Source of the DNA: Clostridiales bacterium
Lineage (GTDB): Bacteria > Bacillota > Clostridia > Oscillospirales > Oscillospiraceae
DNA: 64,000 nucleotides
Direction: 5' to 3'
NCBI GenBank assembly: GCA_003150485.1
Contig: QALX01000001.1
Coordinates: 1 to 64,000 of the forward strand
This document shows, piece after piece, positions 16,387 to 25,256 of the stretch. The notes below the pieces were generated by a model. That model searched no databases. It was not told where the DNA came from and saw only the letters and a list, made by a program, of their open reading frames with translations. Position numbers and translations under genes: made by a program. The first letter of the stretch is position 1. Each line of letters begins with the position of its first letter.

Positions 16387-16976
16387 AATCCATGATTGTA
16401 ATTCTGCTGACAGCCGCCATTACGAACAACTATGTGCTGGTCAAGTTTCTGGGCATCTGTCCCTTCCTGGGCGTATCCAAGAAGCTCAATCAGGCGGCGG
16501 GCATGAGCATCGCAGTCATCTTCGTCATGCTGATGGCAACGGCGGTGACCTGGCCCATTTACCACCTGCTCCTGAACGGCGCCATCAACTTCGCCTATAT
16601 GGAGACCGTGGTCTTTATTCTGGTCATCGCGGCCCTGGTGCAGCTAGTGGAAATCGTGCTGAAAAAATACCTGCCTGCCCTGCACGCCTCGCTGGGCGTA
16701 TACCTGCCCCTCATCACCACAAACTGCGCGGTGCTGGGCGTGACGATGAACAACATCTCCGACGGCTTCGGCTTTGCTGAGTCCATGGTCAACTCTCTGG
16801 GCTGCGGCCTGGGGTTCTTCCTGGCCATGGTGATCTTCTCCGGCGTCCGTTCCCGGGTGGAAGAGGCGGAGCCCCCGAATGCATTCCAGGGACTGCCCAT
16901 TACCCTTGTATCCGCCGCAATTGTGTCGCTGTCCTTCTTCGGTTTTTCCGGAGTAATCGACAAGCTGTTCGGCTGA
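16383..16976 (+). CDS. rnfA: Electron transport complex subunit RnfA
   Basis: The six-span partner of RnfE, 197 residues. It contains NNYVLVKFLGICPFLGVS (~15-32) with the conserved Cys near 26 and VYLPLITTNCAVLG (~105) with the second conserved Cys. The inverted-topology relation to RnfE is as expected. Its ATG overlaps the rnfE stop by 4 bp, with AAGGAGG upstream. Confidence 0.97.
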   Translation: MKSMIVILLTAAITNNYVLVKFLGICPFLGVSKKLNQAAGMSIAVIFVMLMATAVTWPIYHLLLNGAINFAYMETVVFILVIAALVQLVEIVLKKYLPALHASLGVYLPLITTNCAVLGVTMNNISDGFGFAESMVNSLGCGLGFFLAMVIFSGVRSRVEEAEPPNAFQGLPITLVSAAIVSLSFFGFSGVIDKLFG

Positions 16977-16999
16977 TGGCCTGATGGGAGGTAGAGCAA

Positions 17000-17803
17000 A
17001 TGACAATCATCATTCCGATCATCGCAGTAACCGGCATCGGTCTTCTGTGCGCCGTCATGTTGTCGGTGGCCTCCAGCGTCATGGAGGTAAAGGTGGACGA
17101 ACGGGTGGCGCAGGTCCGGGAGTGTCTGCCGGGCGCAAACTGCGGCTCTTGCGGCTACACAGGCTGTGACGGCTACGCCAAGGCCGTGGTAGAGCAGGGC
17201 GCCAAGACCAATCTCTGCATTCCCGGCGCAGACGCCACGTCCCAGGCCATCGCCGACGTCCTGGGCGTGGAAGCCGAGGAAGTAGTGGAGCAGGTAGCCG
17301 TAGTCTCCTGCCGCGGCGACTGTGACCACAGCAACAAGAAGTACCGCTATCAGGGCATCGAAAGCTGTCAGGGCGCAAAGCTGATGTTCGGCGGCGAGGG
17401 TGCCTGCGTGTATGGCTGTCTGGGCCGGGGCGACTGCATGGCGGTCTGCACCAACGGGGCAATCACCATCGAAAACGGCGTCGCAGCCATCGACCCTGCG
17501 GTCTGCAAGGGCTGTGGCCTGTGCGCCAAGGTCTGTCCCAACCAGGTCATCAAGATCGTAGCGGCAGATACCCAGGTGGCCGTGGTCTGCAACAATAAAG
17601 AGCCGGGCGCCGGCGCAAGAAAGGCCTGCTCCAACGCCTGCATCGCCTGCCGCAAGTGCGAACGGGAGTGCCCTGAAGGGGCCATCACTGTCCGAAATAA
17701 CCTGGCCTCCGTCAACTACGCAAAATGTATCGGCTGCGGCGACTGCGCCAAAGGCTGTCCCACAGGCGCTGTACAACTGAGAAACCGTTTCTGTACCCGG
17801 TAA
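17000..17803 (+). CDS. rnfB: Electron transport complex subunit RnfB
   Basis: The ferredoxin-accepting subunit, 267 residues. It has an N-terminal membrane span (~2-24), an Fe-S domain CLPGANCGSCGYTGC...C (~35-66), and further 4Fe-4S motifs including CKGCGLCAKVCP (~166), CIACRKCERECP (~211) and CIGCGDCAKGCP (~240). It lacks the long ferredoxin-repeat extension of some clostridial RnfB. GGGAGG precedes the ATG. It is the last gene of the operon. Confidence 0.97.
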   Translation: MTIIIPIIAVTGIGLLCAVMLSVASSVMEVKVDERVAQVRECLPGANCGSCGYTGCDGYAKAVVEQGAKTNLCIPGADATSQAIADVLGVEAEEVVEQVAVVSCRGDCDHSNKKYRYQGIESCQGAKLMFGGEGACVYGCLGRGDCMAVCTNGAITIENGVAAIDPAVCKGCGLCAKVCPNQVIKIVAADTQVAVVCNNKEPGAGARKACSNACIACRKCERECPEGAITVRNNLASVNYAKCIGCGDCAKGCPTGAVQLRNRFCTR

Positions 17804-17825
17804 GCCGCCAGCTGGCCGCACCGGT

Positions 17826-17863
17826 ATCAGCCGCCCGCAGGCGTTTCGCCGCGGGCGGCTGAT
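17826..17863 (+). terminator. Hairpin after the rnf operon
   Basis: ATCAGCCGCCCGC (17826-17838) and GCGGGCGGCTGAT (17851-17863) form a perfect 13-bp stem. No T-run follows, so termination may need another factor. Confidence 0.6.
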
Positions 17864-18235
17864 TGCACGCTTCCCGGGAACTAGCGCTCCCGCAGCGCAC
17901 CTTACCGCATCCACCCCCGGCACTGCACATGCAATAAACTATGCAATTTTGCCAATTATGCCGCGTCAAATTGGGTAGTTGTTCACTGCCCACTGGAGAA
18001 GCATGAACATTTTTAACAAAATAAACTCTCGCTTTTTGTGTATTAAATATCACTTTAGGGGCTTTACAACAACAAAAATGTAGATATACTTTATATCAGG
18101 GAAATGTGCGTCGTTCCTGATTTGACGGTTCACAAGCAAATTTTCCTTCACGGTAATTCGGGTAAAACAAAAGCAACAGGAGCTGCCGTGGCCCCAGCCC
18201 CGGCGCCCCCAACGCTAAGAAAGAAGTAGAAAAGA
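17864..18235. other. Intergenic region between rnfB and the LysR gene
   Basis: No gene is seen. It turns AT-rich after about 17930, contains the LysR-gene promoter (18063-18090), and has a small hairpin (ATCAGG/CCTGAT arms, about 18095-18120) in the 145-nt leader. LysR-type T-N11-A sites are possible, but none stands out. Confidence 0.6.
18063..18090 (+). promoter_or_regulatory. Promoter of the LysR gene
   Basis: TTTACA (18063-18068), 16-bp spacer, TATACT (18085-18090). It lies about 145 bp before the start codon. Confidence 0.65.
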
Positions 18236-19168
18236 TTGACCCTTCAACAACTAAAATGTGCAGTTGAAGTGTGGAAGTGCGGCTCGATCAATAAGGCAGC
18301 GGAACGCCTCTATATGAACCAGCCGAATATCAGCCGGTTAATCAAAAACCTTGAGAGCGAGTTTCATCTGATGCTGTTTTCCCGCACTTCTTCCGGTATG
18401 GAAGCCACCCAAGACGGCAAGATGTTTCTGACGCAGGCTGAAAAACTGGTAAGAAACACCGATACATTTGAGCATTCCTTCAAAAACGGGGTGGACAGCT
18501 CCACAACCGTTCGCATCGCCCTGCCCCGCGGAAGCTATCTCACAAAGGCATTTGCCAACACCCTGAACGCATTCCCCAAAACATCCTCGCTCCAGATCAG
18601 CTACAATGAGACCAACAACGAGGATGTCATAAACTGCGTGTCCTCCCTAGGCTATGACGTCGGCATCATCCGGTTCCCCATTGAGTTTGAATCCAACTAC
18701 AAAAAGCTGCTCACGGAAAAGCACCTCAAGTTTCAAAAAATCATGCTCTTTCGCTTCGCCGTTGTCATGCGGAGGGATCACCCCCTGGCAGGCAGGGAGT
18801 ACGTACACCTGTCTGAGCTGTCAGAGTATACCGCGCTCATACACGGGGACAATCACTGCCTGTCCTTTTCCGACGCCGAAACAGATCGTCTGTACCGCAC
18901 ACAGCTCTATAAAAATTCGATTTCCATCTTTGAGCGGGGCAGTCAATTTGATTTTCTGCGGGATATTCCGGACACCTTCATGCTGGTCTCTCCGCTTCCT
19001 CAGGATACATTGGATACATACGGGCTCGTTCAGGCTAAGCTGCCGGAAAACGAAATCGGACTGTTTGAGGACTTAATGATTACCCCCAGAGATCGGCATC
19101 ACACAAATTTTGTACAACGCTTCATGCATCAGATCGTCGAAATCGAGCGTGAAATTATGGAAGAATAG
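18236..19168 (+). CDS. LysR-family transcriptional regulator
   Basis: A 310-residue DNA-binding regulator. The N-terminal winged helix-turn-helix is clear: QQLKCAVEVWKCGSINKAAE, NQPNISRLIKNLE and LFSRTSSGMEATQDG (~3-65). A periplasmic-binding-like effector domain follows. The start is a TTG at 18236 because the HTH domain begins immediately after it; the ribosome site (AAGAAAG) is weak. It lies 83 bp upstream of the [FeFe] hydrogenase gene on the same strand and is its most likely regulator. The effector is unknown. Confidence 0.87.
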   Translation: MTLQQLKCAVEVWKCGSINKAAERLYMNQPNISRLIKNLESEFHLMLFSRTSSGMEATQDGKMFLTQAEKLVRNTDTFEHSFKNGVDSSTTVRIALPRGSYLTKAFANTLNAFPKTSSLQISYNETNNEDVINCVSSLGYDVGIIRFPIEFESNYKKLLTEKHLKFQKIMLFRFAVVMRRDHPLAGREYVHLSELSEYTALIHGDNHCLSFSDAETDRLYRTQLYKNSISIFERGSQFDFLRDIPDTFMLVSPLPQDTLDTYGLVQAKLPENEIGLFEDLMITPRDRHHTNFVQRFMHQIVEIEREIMEE

Positions 19169-19251
19169 GCTGCGATTCTTCTTTATGATTCCCAGAGTGG
19201 CAGTTACTCAAAACTTTGTGATTGTACAGTAGAAAGGAAGGTATCAACATT

Positions 19252-20679
19252 ATGACTCAGTATAAATTTGACACCACCGTTCAGCTTCTCAAATATCAGG
19301 TGCTCCGAGAAGTCGCGTACCATGCTTGGGAAGGGGATTTGCTCACACATATCATGGATATTCCGAAGGACATTATCCCGTACGACGAACCCACCTCGGA
19401 ATTCGACGCCTACAAGGAACGCGCTATCCTCTCAGAGCGTGTCAAGCTGGCAATCGGCGGGGACGACTCCCATCCGAACATTGTCCAGGCCCTTGACATC
19501 GCCTGCAACAAGTGTCCCACCGGCGGCTACACCATCACCGATTTCTGCCGCGGCTGTCTCGCCCACCACTGTCAGGCAGTCTGTCCCCGGGACGCAATCG
19601 TTCTGGACGCCCATCACCACGCAAAAATTGACAAGACCAAGTGCATCAACTGCGGCAAGTGCGCCACAGTCTGTCCCTTTACCGCGATCATCGACCAGAA
19701 GCGCCCCTGCCAGCAGGCCTGCAAAACCGGCGCCATCTCCATGAACGAAGACATGTCCGTCCGGATCGACTACAGCAAGTGCGTATCCTGCGGCGCCTGC
19801 GTCTATCAGTGCCCCTTCGGCGCCGTCTCCGACAAGTCCTTCATCCTCAAGGCAATCTCCCTCCTGAAGGGCAAGGAAAAGGTCTATGCCATCGTCGCCC
19901 CCAGTATCGCAGCTCAGTTTACTTATGCCAAGCGCGGGCAAGTCAATACGGCAATGAAGCAACTCGGCTTCTATGAAGTGGTGGAAGCCGCTCTGGGCGC
20001 CGACCTGGTCGCCTATGCGGAAGCCGCCGAGCTGGCGGAAAAGGGCTTCCTGACCAGTTCCTGCTGTCCCGCATTCGTCAATTACATCCACAACGAGTTC
20101 CCGACCCTGGTTGAGAACATCTCCCACAACCCCTCCCCCATGGTCGCAACGGCAAAGGCCATCAAGGAGAACTGCGAAGATGCCAAAACCATTTTTATCG
20201 GCCCCTGCACCGCAAAGAAAAACGAATATCTGCGCCCCGAGGTCAGCGAATACGTAGACTGTGTCCTGACCTTCGAGGAACTGCAGGCTCTCTTCGACAG
20301 CCGGGATATCGCTCCAGAAACTCTGGAGGAAGAAGAATTGCACAACGCCTCCTACTACGGGCGTATCTTCGCCCATTGCGGCGGTCTGTCCGAGGCTGCC
20401 GCCGAGGCAATCAAGGAGCAAGGCCTGGACTTCGAGGCTAAACCCGCCAGCTGCAGCGGCCTTGAGGAATGCCGCATCGCATTGTTCCGGGCCACCAAGG
20501 GCAAGGCCCCCGGCAACTTTATCGAGGGCATGGCCTGCGTAGGCGGCTGTATCAACGGCGCCGGTTCTCTGACCCACAACATCAAGAATCGCACTATGGT
20601 AGATACGCACAGTAAAGAAGCCACTGTCGAGAGCATTAAGGACTCTGTCGCAGCTGCGGCAACCAGCTTTAAACATTAA
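19252..20679 (+). CDS. [FeFe] hydrogenase, monomeric, with ferredoxin-like domains
   Basis: The enzyme interconverts protons and H2 at an H-cluster. In 475 residues, the N-terminal part holds Cys motifs CNKC/CRGC/CQAVCP (85-111), then two 4Fe-4S motifs CINCGKCATVCP (131-142) and CVSCGACVYQCP (177-188). The catalytic domain (~210-475) keeps all four H-cluster Cys: SSCCPAF (C271, C272; C272 equals the ligand), GPCTAKKNE (C319) and EGMACVGGC (C429, C433). The L2 motif has Gly where classic enzymes have Met (MPC), and L3 lacks the terminal GGGQP. These features suggest a group other than the classic CpI/HydA1 type, perhaps group B. The adjacent hydE-hydG-hydF genes support a real H-cluster. AAGGAAGG precedes the ATG. 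Confidence 0.88.
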   Translation: MTQYKFDTTVQLLKYQVLREVAYHAWEGDLLTHIMDIPKDIIPYDEPTSEFDAYKERAILSERVKLAIGGDDSHPNIVQALDIACNKCPTGGYTITDFCRGCLAHHCQAVCPRDAIVLDAHHHAKIDKTKCINCGKCATVCPFTAIIDQKRPCQQACKTGAISMNEDMSVRIDYSKCVSCGACVYQCPFGAVSDKSFILKAISLLKGKEKVYAIVAPSIAAQFTYAKRGQVNTAMKQLGFYEVVEAALGADLVAYAEAAELAEKGFLTSSCCPAFVNYIHNEFPTLVENISHNPSPMVATAKAIKENCEDAKTIFIGPCTAKKNEYLRPEVSEYVDCVLTFEELQALFDSRDIAPETLEEEELHNASYYGRIFAHCGGLSEAAAEAIKEQGLDFEAKPASCSGLEECRIALFRATKGKAPGNFIEGMACVGGCINGAGSLTHNIKNRTMVDTHSKEATVESIKDSVAAAATSFKH

Positions 20680-20706
20680 CCCATCTGTGTGGCGGAATAC
20701 CAGTCA

Positions 20707-20723
20707 TATAAAACTGTTTTATA
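20707..20723. promoter_or_regulatory. Inverted repeat TATAAAA-CTG-TTTTATA
   Basis: A perfect 7-bp inverted repeat with a 3-nt spacer, 28 bp after the hydrogenase stop and about 200 bp before the hydrogenase-maturation genes. It could be an operator for the maturation operon. Confidence 0.35.
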
Positions 20724-20832
20724 AAGCAAGATGCTGTTTGGCCCAACTGTCTTCCCTTTCTGTTCGGCAGTCATGTTGGATTTCTTACCTGGCTCGCTGC
20801 TTCTCCGGCCAAACGCATCGACGCCTATAAAA

Positions 20833-20875
20833 AAACCGCCTCACTTAACCACATGAAGTGAGGCGGTTTCCTTTT
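20833..20875 (+). terminator. Terminator between hydrogenase and maturation genes
   Basis: AAACCGCCTCACTT (20833-20846) pairs with AAGTGAGGCGGTTT (20856-20869), followed by CCTTTT. Only about 47 bp remain to the next start codon, with no clear promoter in them. Confidence 0.85.
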
Positions 20876-20922
20876 CCCAACCCCAACCAGCCCCAATATG
20901 ATTTCATTGAGAGGTGCATACT

Positions 20923-21180
20923 ATGGACACCAGAGTCGCCGTTATGGCAATTATCATCGAAGAACCGGACGCGGTTGAAAAGCTGAATACAACACTGCAC
21001 AGCGTCAGCGAGTATATCATTGGACGCATGGGTATTCCCTACCGGGAAAAGGGAATCAACATTGTATCCATCGCCATTGACGCGCCCCAAGATCTGATCT
21101 CCGCTCTGGCAGGTAAACTAGGAAATATCCCCAACGTCAGCGTCAAAATTGCCTATTCCAACGTGGTCAGCCATGAATGA
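20923..21180 (+). CDS. Iron-only hydrogenase system regulator (TM1266 type)
   Basis: An 85-residue small ACT-like protein of the TM1266 family, which is encoded with [FeFe]-hydrogenase maturation genes in many anaerobes. It begins MDTRVAVMAIIIEEPDAVEK and has the family's GRMGIPYREKGINIVSIA centre. The proposed role is regulation of the hydrogenase system; DNA binding has not been firmly shown for this short form. GAGAGGTG lies 6 bp before the ATG at 20923. Its 3' end overlaps hydE by 8 bp. Confidence 0.88.
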   Translation: MDTRVAVMAIIIEEPDAVEKLNTTLHSVSEYIIGRMGIPYREKGINIVSIAIDAPQDLISALAGKLGNIPNVSVKIAYSNVVSHE

Positions 21181-22246
21181 GAACCCCTTTGTCCTGATCG
21201 ACCGTCTGGCCGAAACCCACAGCCTGTCTGTTTCGGAATACCAGACGCTGGTCCTCTCAGAGACAGAGACCCTGCGGACCTATGCCGCCCAAAAAGCGGA
21301 CAAAATCCGCCGGGACATTTATGGAGACAGCATCTATATCCGCGGGTTGATTGAGGTGAGCAATGTCTGCCGCAACGACTGCTATTACTGCGGCATTCGT
21401 GCCTCCAACCGCGCCTGTGACCGCTATCTGCTCACCGACGATCAGATCCTGTCCTGCTGCGCAGAGGGCTACGCCCTGGGGTTCCGCACCTTTGTCATGC
21501 AGGGCGGCGAGGGGGGACTGCCGGTGGCGCGCGTCTGCTCCATTGTCACGGTGATCAAAACCCGCTATCCGGACTGCGCCGTCACCCTCTCCCTGGGGGA
21601 ATACCAGACCGGCGATTACCAACGCATGTACGACGCAGGGGCCGACCGCTACCTGCTCCGGCACGAAACTGCCGATAAAACCCACTACCAACAGCTGCAT
21701 CCTCAAACGCTGTCCTTTGACAACCGTATGCGATGCCTATATGACCTGAAACGCATTGGCTTTCAGGTGGGGTGCGGATTCATGGTCGGTTCCCCCTATC
21801 AGACTCCGGCGTGCCTGGCAAAGGATCTGGCCTTTATCGAGGCATTCCGGCCAGATATGTGCGGAATCGGACCCTTTATCCCCCAGAAGGATACGCCTTT
21901 CCGGGATTTCCCGGCGGGAAGCGCCCATCAGACGGCCTATTTGCTCTCCCTCATTCGTCTCATCCAACCCAATATCCTGCTGCCCGCTACTACAGCCCTG
22001 GGTACTATCCTGGCCAGCGGACAGGCGCTGGGCATCCAGTCCGGGGCCAATGTCATCATGCCGAACCTCTCCCCCCTGTCGGAACGGGAAAAGTATGCGT
22101 TATATGACAATAAGCGCTCCGCCGGCACGGAATCCGCCCAGAACCTCGCCGATCTAAAGGCATCAATGCAGGCCCTGGGCTACCGCATTGTGACAGCCCG
22201 CGGCGATATCATTCATCCATCTCAATCTGACGGAAAAGTTGTCTGA
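21173..22246 (+). CDS. hydE: [FeFe] hydrogenase maturase HydE (radical SAM)
   Basis: HydE is a radical SAM enzyme that acts on the HydG-derived iron synthon during assembly of the dithiomethylamine-bridged di-iron subcluster. The 357 residues carry the radical SAM motif C66-x3-C70-x2-C73 (VCRNDCYYCG), with MQGGEGG and GCGFMVGSPYQT further on. The start overlaps the regulator gene by 8 bp, implying translational coupling. The order regulator-hydE-hydG-hydF is a compact maturation operon. Confidence 0.95.
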   Translation: MNENPFVLIDRLAETHSLSVSEYQTLVLSETETLRTYAAQKADKIRRDIYGDSIYIRGLIEVSNVCRNDCYYCGIRASNRACDRYLLTDDQILSCCAEGYALGFRTFVMQGGEGGLPVARVCSIVTVIKTRYPDCAVTLSLGEYQTGDYQRMYDAGADRYLLRHETADKTHYQQLHPQTLSFDNRMRCLYDLKRIGFQVGCGFMVGSPYQTPACLAKDLAFIEAFRPDMCGIGPFIPQKDTPFRDFPAGSAHQTAYLLSLIRLIQPNILLPATTALGTILASGQALGIQSGANVIMPNLSPLSEREKYALYDNKRSAGTESAQNLADLKASMQALGYRIVTARGDIIHPSQSDGKVV

Positions 22247-22280
22247 ACAGGCTTCTGCTCCGCAAGAAAGGAACGTAATT

Positions 22281-23729
22281 ATGGCAATCTACAACCCCAA
22301 GTCCCTCAAAGCAGAGGAATTCATCAACGATGAAGAGATCCGCGAAACCATCCGCTATGCCGAGGAAAACAAACATAATGTGGCACTGATTGACGCGATC
22401 CTGGAAAAGGCGCGTCCGCAAAAAACGCCAAACGGCACCACCTGCGCCGGGCTGACCCATCGCGAGGCCTCCGTGCTGCTGGCCTGTGACATCCCGGAAA
22501 AGGTGGAGGAGATGTACCGTCTGGCCGCGGAGATCAAGACGGCGTTTTACGGAAACCGGATTGTGCTTTTTGCACCGCTGTACCTCTCCAACTACTGCGT
22601 CAACGGCTGCGTCTACTGTCCATACCACCAGAAAAACAAGCACATCGCCCGCAAAAAGCTCACTCAGGAAGAAGTGAAGGCTGAGGTGATCGCCCTCCAG
22701 GACATGGGCCATAAGCGGCTGGCCATTGAGGCCGGTGAGGACCCCGTAAATAATCCCATTGAGTATATCCTCGAATGTATCCAGACCATTTACTCCATCC
22801 ACAATAAAAACGGAGACATCCGCCGGGTCAACGTGAACATCGCGGCGACAACGGTAGAAAATTACCGCAAATTGAAAGAGGCCGGTATCGGCACCTATAT
22901 TCTGTTCCAGGAGACCTACAACAAGCCCAGCTATCTGGAACTGCATCCCACCGGCCCCAAACACGATTACGATTACCATACCGAGGCCATGGACCGCGCT
23001 ATGGATGGCGGCATTGACGACGTAGGTCTGGGCGTTCTGTTCGGTCTGGAAGGATACCAATACGAATTTGCGGGCCTGCTCATGCACGCAGAGCATCTGG
23101 AGGCAGTCCACGGCGTCGGCCCACACACCATCAGCGTCCCCCGGGTTAAACACGCAGACGACATCGATCCGGACGTCTTTGACAACAGCCTGTCCGATGA
23201 AATGTTTGAGAAAATCATCGCCTGTATCCGTATCGCCGTACCCTACACCGGCATGATTATCTCCACCAGGGAGAGCGAAGAGGTGCGTGGCAAAGTCCTC
23301 CATCTGGGCATCTCCCAGATCAGCGGCGCATCCCGGACCTCCGTGGGCGGTTATACCGAGGAGGAACGTCCTCACGACTCCGAGCAGTTCGACGTCTCGG
23401 ACCAGCGTTCCCTGGACGAGGTCATTGAGTGGCTGATGAAGATGGACTTTATCCCCTCCTTCTGCACTGCCTGCTACCGGGAAGGCCGTACCGGCGACCG
23501 CTTTATGAGCCTGTGCAAGACCGGTCAGATTCTCAACTGCTGCCACCCCAATGCATTGATGACGCTGACGGAGTACCTGGTGGACTATGGCTCCGCCGAA
23601 ACGAAGGAAACCGGCTTTGCGTTGATCGAACGGGAACTGGCAAAAATCACCAACGAGAAGGTGCGCGCCCTAGCCGCACAGCACATCGAAGACATCAAGG
23701 CGTCCAATCGCCGCGATTTCCGCTTCTAA
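22281..23729 (+). CDS. hydG: [FeFe] hydrogenase maturase HydG (radical SAM tyrosine lyase)
   Basis: HydG cleaves tyrosine to p-cresol and makes the CO and CN- ligands of the H-cluster. The 482 residues have the radical SAM motif C106-x3-C110-x2-C113 (NYCVNGCVYCP) and, near the C-terminus, the auxiliary cluster motif CxxC-x22-C (CTAC...CC), which separates HydG from ThiH. AAAGGAACG lies before the ATG at 22281; in-frame codons further upstream lack a ribosome site. A 34-bp gap follows hydE. Confidence 0.96.
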   Translation: MAIYNPKSLKAEEFINDEEIRETIRYAEENKHNVALIDAILEKARPQKTPNGTTCAGLTHREASVLLACDIPEKVEEMYRLAAEIKTAFYGNRIVLFAPLYLSNYCVNGCVYCPYHQKNKHIARKKLTQEEVKAEVIALQDMGHKRLAIEAGEDPVNNPIEYILECIQTIYSIHNKNGDIRRVNVNIAATTVENYRKLKEAGIGTYILFQETYNKPSYLELHPTGPKHDYDYHTEAMDRAMDGGIDDVGLGVLFGLEGYQYEFAGLLMHAEHLEAVHGVGPHTISVPRVKHADDIDPDVFDNSLSDEMFEKIIACIRIAVPYTGMIISTRESEEVRGKVLHLGISQISGASRTSVGGYTEEERPHDSEQFDVSDQRSLDEVIEWLMKMDFIPSFCTACYREGRTGDRFMSLCKTGQILNCCHPNALMTLTEYLVDYGSAETKETGFALIERELAKITNEKVRALAAQHIEDIKASNRRDFRF

Positions 23730-23739
23730 AGGAGGGCTT

Positions 23740-24948
23740 ATGGGACTGAACGATCTACCTTCTGCCGAACGAGTCCACATCAGCTTCTTCGGTCTGCGCA
23801 ATGCAGGAAAATCCAGCGTAGTGAATCAGGTGACAGGACAGGCTCTCTCCCTGGTATCTGACGTAAAGGGCACCACCACCGACCCGGTTCAGAAAGCCAT
23901 GGAGCTGCTGCCCATCGGCCCCGTTGTGATTATCGACACGCCGGGGATTGACGACGAGGGCAAGCTGGGGGAGATGCGCATCAAACGGGCGCTGCGGGCG
24001 CTGAACAAAACGGATATCGCCGTGCTGATCGTGGACGCGGTCCAGGGCCTCCAGGATGGAGACCGGCAGCTGCTGGACCGGTTTCAGGAAAAGCGGATTC
24101 CCTATCTCATTGTTTACAACAAATCCGATCTGCTGGAGACGCCCCGGAACTGCGGGGAAAACGAAATCGCAGTCAGCGCTAAAACCGGCAGCCAGATTTA
24201 TGAGCTCAAGGAGATGATCGGCCGGCTGGCTGGCAACCAGAAAAAAGATAAGAAACTGGTTTCCGATCTGATTGCGCCCGGCGACGTTGTGGTGCTGGTG
24301 ACGCCCATCGACTCCGCCGCTCCGAAAGGCCGGCTGATCCTCCCCCAGCAGCAGACCATTCGGGATATTCTGGACGCCGGCGGAATCAATGTGGTGGTAA
24401 AAGAGAGCGAGCTACCGGCCGCACTCGCCGCCCTTGGACGCAAGCCACAGCTCGTTATCACGGATTCTCAGGCCTTTGAGGCCGTGAGCCGGAATACACC
24501 CCAGGATATTCTCTTGACCTCCTTCTCCATCCTGTTTGCCCGCTACAAGGGCAATCTGAAAGAGGCCGTACACGGCGCCGCTATGCTTGATCGGCTGAAG
24601 GACGGGGATCGAATCCTCATCTCGGAGGGCTGCACCCATCACCGTCAGTGCGGTGATATCGGTACGGAAAAGCTCCCCGCCTGGCTCAGAAAATACACCG
24701 GCTGTGCGCTGGAATTCTCCTTCTCCTCCGGCGTCGAGTTCCCAGAGGATCTCTCCCCCTATTCCCTGGTGATCCACTGCGGCGGCTGTATGCTCAATGA
24801 GCGGGAGATGAAGGCCCGCATCCGGCACAGTCTCGACTGCAACGTGCCGATCACAAACTACGGCATCGCCATTGCCCAGATGCACGGCATTTTGTCACGC
24901 GCTGTCACGCCGTTCCCCGATATTTCCATTCTTTTGACCGACAACTGA
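23740..24948 (+). CDS. hydF: [FeFe] hydrogenase maturation GTPase HydF
   Basis: HydF is the scaffold on which the di-iron subcluster is completed before transfer to the hydrogenase. The 402 residues have a GTPase domain with P-loop GLRNAGKSS (18-26), switch DTPGIDD (~66-72) and NKSD (127-130). A dimerisation region is followed by the 4Fe-4S-binding CxH...HCxxC motif (C298, H300; H346, C347, C350). AGGAGG stands close before the ATG, 10 bp after hydG. It ends the operon at a hairpin. Confidence 0.96.
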   Translation: MGLNDLPSAERVHISFFGLRNAGKSSVVNQVTGQALSLVSDVKGTTTDPVQKAMELLPIGPVVIIDTPGIDDEGKLGEMRIKRALRALNKTDIAVLIVDAVQGLQDGDRQLLDRFQEKRIPYLIVYNKSDLLETPRNCGENEIAVSAKTGSQIYELKEMIGRLAGNQKKDKKLVSDLIAPGDVVVLVTPIDSAAPKGRLILPQQQTIRDILDAGGINVVVKESELPAALAALGRKPQLVITDSQAFEAVSRNTPQDILLTSFSILFARYKGNLKEAVHGAAMLDRLKDGDRILISEGCTHHRQCGDIGTEKLPAWLRKYTGCALEFSFSSGVEFPEDLSPYSLVIHCGGCMLNEREMKARIRHSLDCNVPITNYGIAIAQMHGILSRAVTPFPDISILLTDN

Positions 24949-24961
24949 AGAAACACGTAAA

Positions 24962-24993
24962 AACTGGCTGTGACCCTGTGGTCACAGCCAGTT
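24962..24993. terminator. Hairpin after hydF
   Basis: AACTGGCTGTGACC and GGTCACAGCCAGTT form a perfect 14-bp stem with a 4-nt loop. The T-run is weak on the plus strand and better on the minus strand. Confidence 0.75.
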
Positions 24994-25056
24994 GATTGTC
25001 TGCAAGCTGATTGCCCGAGCTTCCCATCAATAAACACCAAACAAACACCAAAGATT

Positions 25057-25091
25057 AAAAAACGTGTAACCTTTGAAGATTACACGTTTTT
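25057..25091. terminator. Terminator of tRNA-Thr
   Basis: CGTGTAA (25063-25069) pairs with TTACACG (25080-25086), with A's before and T's after. It lies immediately downstream of the minus-strand tRNA-Thr. Confidence 0.8.
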
Positions 25092-25092
25092 C

Positions 25093-25168
25093 TGGAGCTA
25101 CTGGCCGGACTTGAACCGGCGACCTGCTGATTACGAATCAGCTGCTCTACCAGCTGAGCCACAGTAGC
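25093..25168 (-). tRNA. tRNA-Thr (anticodon CGT)
   Basis: On the minus strand GCTACTG pairs with CAGTAGC, followed by discriminator T and an encoded CCA. The anticodon stem GCTGA/TCAGC encloses TTCGTAA, so the anticodon is CGT (codon ACG). D-loop and T-loop (TTCAAGT) are canonical; total length is 76 nt. Confidence 0.95.
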
Positions 25169-25228
25169 AAATCTGACTGAGCGAGAATGGGAAGCGCTAC
25201 ACGGTGCGCAAACAAATATCGCTTATTG

Positions 25229-25256
25229 ATTATACCACAAACAGCCCAAAAAGCAA
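25229..25256 (-). promoter_or_regulatory. Promoter of tRNA-Thr
   Basis: Minus-strand TTGCTT (25251-25256), 16-bp spacer, TATAAT (25229-25234). Confidence 0.6.
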
